NCBI GenBank assembly: GCA_017609145.1
Contig: JAFCEM010000001.1
Location: forward strand, 1-37,559
Reading direction: 5' to 3'
Length of the DNA stretch: 37,559 nucleotides
Source: Candidatus Aenigmatarchaeota archaeon
GTDB lineage: Archaea; Aenigmatarchaeota; Aenigmatarchaeia; QMZP01
Positions 7,345 through 13,037 of this stretch are shown here, piece by piece; within the stretch, counting starts at the first letter, position 1, and each line of letters starts with the position of its first letter. The notes below the pieces were generated by a model. It saw only the letters and a program-made list of their open reading frames with translations, was not told the origin of the DNA and made no database searches. Position numbers and translations under genes: made by a program.

Positions 7345-7499
7345 TTCCTCCCTGAGAGACTTACCCGGAATTATCATATTAACGGTTTGAACCGCTAATC
7401 TGCATGTTCTTTGGGTAAGCCTTAGCCTTTCTTCGAACACCCCTAATGCAAACGAGGATTCCCTGCTTGCGCAGGGGATGTTTTCGAAAGGCTCAGGAA
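7345..7499 (-). other. tRNA-Gly intron 3, T loop (58/59), 155 nt
   Basis: Splits the T loop after TTCGA. Its length is fixed by the mature fold, although the exact cut may slide by a base. Termini can pair (CCTGAG with CTCAGG). Inside are AGCCTTTC/GAAAGGCT (8 pairs), CTTACCC/GGGTAAG (7 pairs) and a CCCTGC-GCAA-GCAGGG hairpin with a GNRA loop. No open frame of note. Confidence 0.8.
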
Positions 7500-7519
7500 T
7501 CGAACCCGGGTCTCCACCG

Positions 7520-7537
7520 AACTGCTCGGCAACCGAA
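7520..7537 (-). other. tRNA-Gly intron 2, canonical 37/38 site, 18 nt
   Basis: Begins after A37 of the anticodon loop. CTGC of the loop pairs with GCAG in the intron, flanked by bulges CAT (cut CA/T) and TTC (cut TT/C), and a TCGG-TTG-CCGA hairpin lies between: a classic bulge-helix-bulge. Confidence 0.8.
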
Positions 7538-7546
7538 TGGCAGGGT

Positions 7547-7561
7547 TCCGCGCGAATGCTT
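7547..7561 (-). other. tRNA-Gly intron 1, anticodon stem (28/29 or 29/30), 15 nt
   Basis: Fifteen bases that must be removed so that TC and ACC join to form the 5' side of the anticodon stem, TCACC, pairing with GGTGG. The boundary can slide by one base because both junctions carry A. It contains TTC, and the bases just after it supply GAA. Confidence 0.7.
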
Positions 7562-7589
7562 GACGTCCTACCGCTAGACTATCGGCGCA

Positions 7590-7718
7590 TTAGGCTTCTT
7601 CGCCTTTTTTCAGTTTCTTTACGTTAGTGCTCCTGCATTTGGGACAAAGCCTCGTCGCCGGCTCCATGAAAATGGGCTTTCCAACCCATCCGCAGTTCTC
7701 GCACTTGTATTTTGCCAT
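7590..7718 (-). CDS. 42-residue zinc ribbon protein heading the tRNA cluster
   Basis: ATG at 7718, stop TAA at 7592-7590. The product has CENC at residues 6-9 and CPKC at about 30-33, a compact zinc ribbon followed by a lysine-rich tail, as in many small archaeal nucleic-acid-binding or RNA polymerase-associated ribbons; I cannot assign a family. A strong TATA box precedes it, and tRNA-Gly starts one base after its stop, so it is the first cistron of a mixed mRNA-tRNA transcript. Confidence 0.75.
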   Translation of the reverse strand: MAKYKCENCGWVGKPIFMEPATRLCPKCRSTNVKKLKKGEEA

Positions 7719-7736
7719 ATACTAATAAGAAAAACT

Positions 7737-7748
7737 GATATATTTAAA
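7737..7748 (-). promoter_or_regulatory. TATA box of the zinc ribbon and tRNA transcript
   Basis: Minus-strand TTTAAATATATC lies 19-30 bases before the ATG at 7718. It sits directly behind the SRP54 stop codon. No other clear TATA box occurs before tRNA-Gly, so it may drive all three tRNAs. Confidence 0.55.
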
Positions 7749-7749
7749 T

Positions 7750-9075
7750 CTAAATCCCGCTCAGGCCGAAATGCTTTGCCAATTTTGCAAGCGGCCCACG
7801 CCTGAAGCCCTTTCCGCCCTTCGTGAGCTTCATTACCTTCTGCATCTGCTTGTAGTATTTGAGCAGCTCACGCACAGCAGACTCTGACGTGCCAGAGCCT
7901 CTGGCTATTCGCTTGACCCTGCCTGCTTTTATTATCTCTGGAGTCTCCCTCTCTTTCGGTGTCATGCTATCGATTATGTACTTCCATTTCTTCATCTTGT
8001 CTTCTTGGACATCGAGGAGCCCCTTGGGTATCTTCATACCCGAAACACCCGGTATCATGTCCATAACCTTGGACAGCGAGCCCATCTTCTGCATTGAGCC
8101 AATCTGCTCCTGGAAATCAACCATTGTGAACTTGCCCTCAAGAAGCCGTTTTGCCTTGTCTTCGTCCGGCTCTATGCCAGCGCTCTTTGCCTTCTCAAGG
8201 AGCCCCTGCAGGTCGCCGTACCCTATCATCCTTGAAACGAACCTTTTCGGGTCATAGCTTTCCATATCCTCGGGCTTCTCGCCCGTTCCGATGAACTTGA
8301 CTGTTGCGCCTGAAACACTCGCTGCTGCAAGCGCGCCGCCACCTCTTGCCGTGCCGTCGAGTTTGGTAACAACGATGCCTGTTATGCCGACAAGCTTGTT
8401 GAACTCCTCTGCCTGCTTTCTGGCTGTCTGGCCTATGTCTGCCGGAATCACAAGTAGCACCTCGTCAGGCTTGATTACCTTCCCGAGATTCTTCAGCTCC
8501 CTAGCAAGCTCTTTATCCAGAGCATCTCTTCCTGCGGAATCGAAAATCAGAACCTCTTCCTTTGCATCGCGTAGCGCATTCTTTGCTATGTCCTCGGGCT
8601 TCCTGCCCTTTACGTAAACATTCACACCAACCTTCCTCCCGACCTGCTTAAGCTGTGCCTGGGCGGCTGCCCTGTGGGTGTCGCATGCCACGAGCGCTGG
8701 ATTGACACCTCTTGTCTTGAACCATTTCCCTATCTTCCCTGCACTGGTTGTCTTTCCAGAACCGAAAAGCCCTATGAGCATTACCTTCTGTGGCTTGAGC
8801 GCCACCTCACCCTTGCGGGCTCCAAGGAAACCCACCATCTCATCGTAGAGCATCTTTACGAAATATTCTTTCAGTGTAAGCCCTGCGGGTGGCTTTGCCC
8901 CAAGTATTTTCTTCTTTATCTTCTCTGACAGCTCGGCAACCATCTCCACATCCACGTCTGCCTGAAGAAGTACCCTCTGCAGGTCTTTTACTATGGTCTC
9001 GACCGCCTTCCTGTCGACCACGCTAAGACCCGCTATCTTCCTGAATGTCTGCTTTAGTGATTTTCCAAAGTCCAT
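7750..9075 (-). CDS. srp54: Signal recognition particle GTPase SRP54 (Ffh)
   Basis: Binds signal peptides and SRP RNA and delivers ribosomes to FtsY at the membrane. N domain is at about 1-85; the G domain has GLFGSGKTT (102-110), DTHRAAAQAQL, DSAGRD, TKLDGTARGGG and GTGEKPEDME. The M domain from about 295 ends in a methionine-rich helical region with basic RVKRIARGSGTS. Total is 441 residues from the ATG at 9075. I prefer this over the ATG at 9093 because a TATA box overlaps the upstream ATG and is correctly spaced for a leaderless start at 9075. Confidence 0.95.
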   Translation of the reverse strand: MDFGKSLKQTFRKIAGLSVVDRKAVETIVKDLQRVLLQADVDVEMVAELSEKIKKKILGAKPPAGLTLKEYFVKMLYDEMVGFLGARKGEVALKPQKVMLIGLFGSGKTTSAGKIGKWFKTRGVNPALVACDTHRAAAQAQLKQVGRKVGVNVYVKGRKPEDIAKNALRDAKEEVLIFDSAGRDALDKELARELKNLGKVIKPDEVLLVIPADIGQTARKQAEEFNKLVGITGIVVTKLDGTARGGGALAAASVSGATVKFIGTGEKPEDMESYDPKRFVSRMIGYGDLQGLLEKAKSAGIEPDEDKAKRLLEGKFTMVDFQEQIGSMQKMGSLSKVMDMIPGVSGMKIPKGLLDVQEDKMKKWKYIIDSMTPKERETPEIIKAGRVKRIARGSGTSESAVRELLKYYKQMQKVMKLTKGGKGFRRGPLAKLAKHFGLSGI

Positions 9076-9089
9076 GTAATCTTTATGTA

Positions 9090-9101
9090 GCATTTAAATA
9101 A
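9090..9101 (-). promoter_or_regulatory. TATA box of srp54
   Basis: Minus-strand TTTATTTAAATG is centred about 21 bases before the ATG at 9075. This supports leaderless transcription and decides against the overlapping upstream ATG. Confidence 0.5.
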
Positions 9102-9155
9102 AACATTGACACCTTGCGGAATTTGCTTAATATACAGCGAAAACAATATCATATT

Positions 9156-9396
9156 ATGAGCATAGGCATCATATCCCAGAAACTGGGTTCTGAAAGAAAA
9201 TACATCACGAATTCTCTTGAAAAAAGAAATCATCCATACGAATATTACAGTCTCGAAATGTTTATATGAGAGATTTTAATGAACTTCTCAAGCATATGGT
9301 ATTCAACATTGTCGGCTTATCTTCCCCCCTGCAATGATGCTGAAGAGGTCGGGTTGCGCGGTTGCTGATAAGCTTGGACAAACCAGAAAAATGACC
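9156..9396 (+). pseudogene. Decayed RimK/LysX-like ATP-grasp gene remnant
   Basis: Three short pieces in three frames read as one family. They are MSIGIISQKLGSERKYITNS onward from 9156 (stop 9267), then RDFNELLKHMVFNIVGLSSP from 9269, then MMLKRSGCAVADKLGQTRK from 9334. The order and style match the N-terminal domain of RimK/LysX-type ligases (GIIS..L....I...LE, then SSP.Q...L...G..V.N). The downstream catalytic part is missing, replaced by the convergent aIF2 alpha gene. I infer a gene broken by frameshifts and deletion; no intact coding sequence is present in this 303-base gap. Confidence 0.4.
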
Positions 9397-10161
9397 TCAG
9401 TTTTTTTCCAGCATCCTAAAGCTGCACTCGCCGCCATGCCTGTTTATTTTCTTGACAACTGCGCCAGCGGTTTCCTCAACCAGCATCTTAATCTGTTTGT
9501 AGTTCTTCCCCTCGCCGGACAGCATATATTTCGGTGCTGATATGTATTTTATATTCAGCCCTTCAGGGACGGTCTTTGAAATGACATCCTTTATGACTTT
9601 CACGCCATTTGGAGAGTAGCAAACAAGGCTCAGCTCGGCCTTTGCTGTGTATGTCTTTTCGGCGAACTTCTTCATGGCTGTTTCTGTTATCGGTTTTATC
9701 CATGCCTGGGGTATTCCCTTTGCCTTGAGCAATGCCGGGTTCTTTACCGCCGTCTCAAATAATTTGGTGAGCGAGCCGAAGGCATCTTCTATACTGTTCC
9801 CTATCTCATTGTAGGCCTGCTCAAGGGTCTTTTTCATTGATTTTGCGGAGAGCTCGAGCATCTTCTCCGCCTTTCCTTCCCTCTTGAATTCGTTGAGTTT
9901 CCTGCTCGCGTCCTCCCTGTAGACTCTCTTGACAGACAGCTCTATGTGGTCATCCTCGACCTTCATTACCCTGCACACGACTAGCTGGTTCTCCTTCAGG
10001 AATTCCCTTATGTTCCTTACCCATTTGGACGCAACCTCGGAAACGTGGACCATTCCCTTTTTCCCATACTCCACGAGTTGCACGGAAACTGAGTTGGGAT
10101 AAATCTTCTCCACCCTGCAGATTACAATCTCATTCCTTGAAGGAAGACCCTGCTTTCTCAT
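9397..10161 (-). CDS. eif2a: Translation initiation factor 2 subunit alpha
   Basis: The alpha subunit of aIF2, the heterotrimer that brings initiator Met-tRNA to the small subunit. The N-terminal S1/OB fold is visible as EIVICRVEKIYPNSVSVQLVEYGKKGMVHVSEV, with WVRNIREF and the DHIELSVKRV strand. A helical middle domain and an alpha/beta C-terminal domain (YISAPKYMLSGEG) follow. Length from the ATG at 10161 is 254, close to other archaeal versions. A TTG six codons upstream is possible but lacks a better ribosome site. It follows eS27 and eL42, the usual archaeal order; Nop10, which often comes next, is absent. Confidence 0.93.
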   Translation of the reverse strand: MRKQGLPSRNEIVICRVEKIYPNSVSVQLVEYGKKGMVHVSEVASKWVRNIREFLKENQLVVCRVMKVEDDHIELSVKRVYREDASRKLNEFKREGKAEKMLELSAKSMKKTLEQAYNEIGNSIEDAFGSLTKLFETAVKNPALLKAKGIPQAWIKPITETAMKKFAEKTYTAKAELSLVCYSPNGVKVIKDVISKTVPEGLNIKYISAPKYMLSGEGKNYKQIKMLVEETAGAVVKKINRHGGECSFRMLEKN

Positions 10162-10201
10162 AGTCGCATCTCTCAACAATAACCGGCAAATCTGGAAGCC
10201 T

Positions 10202-10369
10202 TTATTTCACGGCACCGAGAATCTTGCACCTGAAATTGCCTTTTCCTCCGGTGGGTTCTGCAAGAATCTCGCCGCACTTCAGGCACCTGATATCGCCTGC
10301 GGGCTTCTCAAAAACCACCTGCTCATTTTTGCACTTTTCGCACTTGACGCGAAGGAATTTTCCCGGCAT
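10202..10369 (-). CDS. rps27e: Small ribosomal subunit protein eS27
   Basis: A 55-residue zinc ribbon of the 30S subunit. Sequence begins [13 protein letters not shown] and has a second pair in RCLKCGE: C10, C13, C29 and C32. [11 protein letters not shown] is the usual continuation. It starts 15 bases after the eL42 stop and is followed by aIF2 alpha, a long-conserved archaeal operon. Confidence 0.95.
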   Translation of the reverse strand: MPGKFLRVKCEKCKNEQVVFEKPAGDIRCLKCGEILAEPTGGKGNFRCKILGAVK

Positions 10370-10384
10370 TTTAATCCACCTTAA

Positions 10385-10672
10385 TCATACCAACTCAAAC
10401 TTCTTAATCCTGAACCCTTTCTTTGTGTGTTTCTTTCCGCATTCGACGCATTCCAGCCGCAGGTCAACCTGTTGCGTCGGTTTTTTGGGCACAGCAGGCT
10501 TTGAATACTTCCCATGTCCGCCGTAACCGGCTTTGTGTCTCTTCTTCTGCCTGTTGCTTTTGGAGTTCGGGTGCGCCGAACCCCTAGTCTTCTGCTTCAC
10601 CGGCTTGACCTTGTGCTCCGTATGCTTCCTGCACTTGGGGCAAAAGGTTCTCGTGACCTTCGGGTATTTCAT
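10385..10672 (-). CDS. rpl44e: Large ribosomal subunit protein eL42 (L44e)
   Basis: A 95-residue zinc-binding protein at the ribosomal E site. CPKC near residue 11 and CVEC near residue 74 bind zinc; the conserved basic stretch KKRHKAGYGGHGKYSKP contains the GGxGGxxKP-like loop that contacts tRNA ends. A TATA box and a GGAG ribosome site give it its own promoter, so it can lead the eL42-eS27-aIF2 alpha transcript independently of GINS and primase. Confidence 0.96.
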   Translation of the reverse strand: MKYPKVTRTFCPKCRKHTEHKVKPVKQKTRGSAHPNSKSNRQKKRHKAGYGGHGKYSKPAVPKKPTQQVDLRLECVECGKKHTKKGFRIKKFELV

Positions 10673-10721
10673 AGATGCTCCTGCTGGTACTATTGCTTCG
10701 TGTTATCTTTTTGAATAATTA

Positions 10722-10733
10722 GCTTTTATAAGT
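10722..10733 (-). promoter_or_regulatory. TATA box of the eL42-eS27-aIF2 alpha operon
   Basis: Minus-strand ACTTATAAAAGC, a near-consensus archaeal TATA box, lies 50-61 bases before the ATG at 10672. This predicts a leader of about 25-30 bases containing GGAG ten bases before the ATG. Confidence 0.6.
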
Positions 10734-10746
10734 TTAAGCGTTGTTC

Positions 10747-11256
10747 CTATATTTTCATTCGCTTCGCGGCTCCCTTCTCTTCCAGAACCTTCGAAACGTC
10801 TTCCGGGAGCGTTACTATCTCGCCCTTCTTGAACGGGCCGTATTTCTTGAGATTCGTGCCCATGAATTCCGGGACGTCCTCAAGCAAGGCAATGTTCTCT
10901 GTCCTCTCCTCCCTGCCTTCAAGAACCAGCTTTCTTTTCTCCTGGAATTCTTTTATGTTGGTGGAAACCGCATTGAACAACTCCTTCTCTTCGGGTGTCA
11001 TGTTCTCCGGTTCCGTGCCCGAGCGTAGGGAATAAACCGCAAGGTTAAGAATCTTCCTTTCCCTCATGTCAAGCAGGTCCTGAAGTACGCGCTTGGCAGA
11101 GGCCAGTTCCCATGCATCCTCTTTGGTGTCTGCAATCTTTGCCTTGTGGCTAAGATATTCCTTAATCCTGTTGAAGAAATCGTCCGGGAGGGCAACGAGC
11201 TTCTGTGTGGTCCGCTCCTCACCCACTATCCTCCGTATTGCTTCATAAGTAAGCAT
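10747..11256 (-). CDS. GINS complex subunit (archaeal Gins15/Gins51 type)
   Basis: A component of the replicative CMG-like helicase, linking MCM, the Cdc45/RecJ-like nuclease and primase. The N-terminal A domain is helical (LTYEAIRRIVGEE, then long helices through about residue 100). The small B domain at the C-terminus reads VPEFMGTNLKKYGPFKKGEIVTLP, the diagnostic archaeal pattern. The ATG at 11256 has GGTGAAGG immediately before it, giving 169 residues. It is 104 bases downstream of the primase gene, matching the widespread priS-gins linkage. Confidence 0.87.
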   Translation of the reverse strand: MLTYEAIRRIVGEERTTQKLVALPDDFFNRIKEYLSHKAKIADTKEDAWELASAKRVLQDLLDMRERKILNLAVYSLRSGTEPENMTPEEKELFNAVSTNIKEFQEKRKLVLEGREERTENIALLEDVPEFMGTNLKKYGPFKKGEIVTLPEDVSKVLEEKGAAKRMKI

Positions 11257-11360
11257 TTCCTTCACCATCCAACCTTTAACGGGGCCTGATATATTCAATC
11301 AATACAGTCAGGTATTTTAATTAGAGTTTAGTTATAAGTTTTTTAAGCGGTTATTCGTTT

Positions 11361-12662
11361 TTACCTTTTCATAGATCCAGTTCCCTTTCTTCTTTTGGTG
11401 CTCTTGCCCCTGGCGGCGTCGAGCTTCCTGAGCGGGTAGTTGACAGGATTCTTGATGCCCTTGCACGTTGCATCGGGTTTGCATATACCCACGGCCTTCA
11501 TCCACGCCTGGTTTTCGCAGTTCGGCGGGAGCTTGCTCTCTGTCCTCGCCATGTGCCAGCGCAGATGGGTTCGCAGGTAATTCATGTGAAGCGGCGGCTT
11601 GTTCTTCTGATTCCATTTCGCAACCAGAGATTCTATGTTCTCCCATTTCCATTTCAATGATGACAGATAGTTGATGAGTATGAACATCGCCCTTTTCCTG
11701 CCGTCGGACAGGCCCTCGAGTATCCTCTTTATGCAGGGCGGCGCAAGGTCCAGCGGGACCGCATTCTGAATCGTTATCTTTCTTGCAATCTTCTTTGTTT
11801 CCTCTCGCTGTTTCTTTGCCCACCACTCGACCGATTCTGATATGAGGAATCCGGCCTCGCCCGGCTTTCCATGTTTCAGGTATCCGGCGAATGCCTTTAT
11901 GTTTCCTGGCTTTGCTTTTTCCCTTCTGAAGTCTTCAAGACTTTCCTCAGACAGCGGCATTGACATGAGCCCCGTGGTCCTGTGGAGCGAGTAGGGCATC
12001 CTGAACAGATGCCTTGGTGAAATCAGAACAGGATCTATATCAACAATCTGGAAGGGGTCGAAGTTCTCACCCTTCAGTATCTGGCCTAGCGGCTTTCCAG
12101 CCTGCTCGGCGAGCTGCGCAGGCATGTATTTTTTCAGCAGTTTTTTCTCAAGCTCGGCCCTCATGAAATCCTTTATGTAAAGCCCTATCTGCCTTGCGAG
12201 ATCGGGAAACATCGAAACGCTCTTTTTATAGTCAATACTTTCGGGTATGGATTCCCATGGTATTCCTATATGGAAGCCCGTGCCCCCGGTGAACTTCACC
12301 GATACTGTACTGAGCCCGTGCTTCTTAAGCACCTGCAGAAGAATCATACTCGCTATCTTCCCGTGCTCGGTGTCCTCGCAGTCGATGTCAAGAATGATGT
12401 CCCATCCTATTCTGAGTTTGTCATAGCTTTCCTCTGTTTTTATGGCCATGGGATTGGACCAGCGCTCAAGGGAGCAGTGGAATTCGACAACACCCTTCCT
12501 TACCATTGCAACGATGTCATTGGGATATATCAGGATGTTCGGCCTCGTGCCGAACGAGCCGTTCCTGAAAACCCCTGCGACTTCCCTGTCTTTCGCAGCG
12601 GCCAGTATCGCTGCCTGGACATCCTCCCTGGAGTAATAGGCCAGAATCTCCTTATAATCCAT
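11361..12662 (-). CDS. priS: DNA primase small subunit PriS with PriL-like cysteine domain
   Basis: Archaeo-eukaryotic primase that makes RNA/DNA primers. Catalytic residues are visible: D92 and D94 in DIDCED, the KFTGGTGFHIG nucleotide loop (123-133), D208/D210 in VDIDPVL and the hallmark RHLFRMPYSLH (217-227). At 433 residues it is about 80-100 longer than usual PriS. The extra part from about 305 has helical segments and four cysteines, C310 (APPC), C382 (PPNC), C394 and C400. This recalls the four-cysteine iron-sulfur C-terminal domain of PriL and suggests a one-chain primase. The extreme C-terminus is very basic. TATA box at leaderless distance. Confidence 0.92.
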   Translation of the reverse strand: MDYKEILAYYSREDVQAAILAAAKDREVAGVFRNGSFGTRPNILIYPNDIVAMVRKGVVEFHCSLERWSNPMAIKTEESYDKLRIGWDIILDIDCEDTEHGKIASMILLQVLKKHGLSTVSVKFTGGTGFHIGIPWESIPESIDYKKSVSMFPDLARQIGLYIKDFMRAELEKKLLKKYMPAQLAEQAGKPLGQILKGENFDPFQIVDIDPVLISPRHLFRMPYSLHRTTGLMSMPLSEESLEDFRREKAKPGNIKAFAGYLKHGKPGEAGFLISESVEWWAKKQREETKKIARKITIQNAVPLDLAPPCIKRILEGLSDGRKRAMFILINYLSSLKWKWENIESLVAKWNQKNKPPLHMNYLRTHLRWHMARTESKLPPNCENQAWMKAVGICKPDATCKGIKNPVNYPLRKLDAARGKSTKRRKGTGSMKR

Positions 12663-12680
12663 GGATAAATCTTGTAGACA

Positions 12681-12692
12681 AAATTTAAATTA
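12681..12692 (-). promoter_or_regulatory. TATA box of priS
   Basis: Minus-strand TAATTTAAATTT is 19-30 bases before the ATG at 12662, implying a leaderless primase-GINS transcript. Confidence 0.5.
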
Positions 12693-12698
12693 CGCAGG

Positions 12699-13004
12699 TT
12701 ATTTTGAGAGCCCCAATACAAAGGAGTAAAGCCCCTTCAGCAGCATTATCACACCCATGTAAAGGAAGAAGCCGAAGACCCAGCCCGCATAGGACATGAA
12801 AAGGAATACGCACGCTATCAGGTCAATCACCCCAAGAATTGCAAAGACCGAACCGCCGGATGCGCCTATGGAATACAGGCTCTTTAACAATGCCAGTATG
12901 CCGAGTAACATTATGAAGCCGCTGGCTACCATTGGCATGCCCGGGCTCAGGGCAAGTATAATTCCGACAAGTACATCGAATATACCGAATGCTACCAGGA
13001 ACAT
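12699..13004 (-). CDS. Small four-helix membrane protein, unknown
   Basis: A 101-residue, very hydrophobic protein with about four membrane helices separated by short Gly/Ser turns. The first and third helices carry similar motifs (FGIFDVLVGIILAL and LGVIDLIACVFLF), which suggests an internal duplication of a two-helix hairpin. No catalytic motif. It has a TATA-like TTTTTAAAAC just after the LeuRS stop, so it is probably transcribed separately. Family not recognised. Confidence 0.7.
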   Translation of the reverse strand: MFLVAFGIFDVLVGIILALSPGMPMVASGFIMLLGILALLKSLYSIGASGGSVFAILGVIDLIACVFLFMSYAGWVFGFFLYMGVIMLLKGLYSFVLGLSK

Positions 13005-13037
13005 AAGCTTAATGAAACAAGGTGTTTTAAAAAGGTT

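Larger units (their letters stand above)
7330..7588 (-). tRNA. tRNA-Gly(GCC) interrupted by three introns
   Basis: The ends are GCGCCGA (7588-7582) and TCGGCGC plus discriminator A (7337-7330), a perfect seven-pair acceptor, but they lie 259 bases apart. Removing 15, 18 and 155 bases yields a textbook 71-base archaeal tRNA-Gly: D arm GTCT AGCGGTA GGAC, anticodon stem TCACC/GGTGG with loop CTGCCAC (anticodon GCC), variable AGAC, and T arm CCGGG TTCGAAT CCCGG. No contiguous cloverleaf exists. Its 5' end is one base after the stop codon of a zinc-ribbon gene, so they probably share a transcript. Confidence 0.88.

Noticed and set aside
7401..7470. A second tRNA nested in the long tRNA-Gly intron (GCGGTTCAAACCGT looks T-arm-like)
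   Set aside because: The loop has six bases and no matching acceptor, D or anticodon arms are found around it.
7500..7588. Reading the segment as a tRNA-Arg(TCG) or tRNA-Glu with loop ATTCGCG
   Set aside because: Those loops lack U33 in the right place or a purine at 37, and no complementary 3' anticodon strand exists; the three-intron tRNA-Gly gives perfect stems throughout.
11332..11826. 164-codon open frame on the minus strand
   Set aside because: Lies inside the primase gene in another frame; Glu/Arg/Gly-rich shadow composition with no motif.
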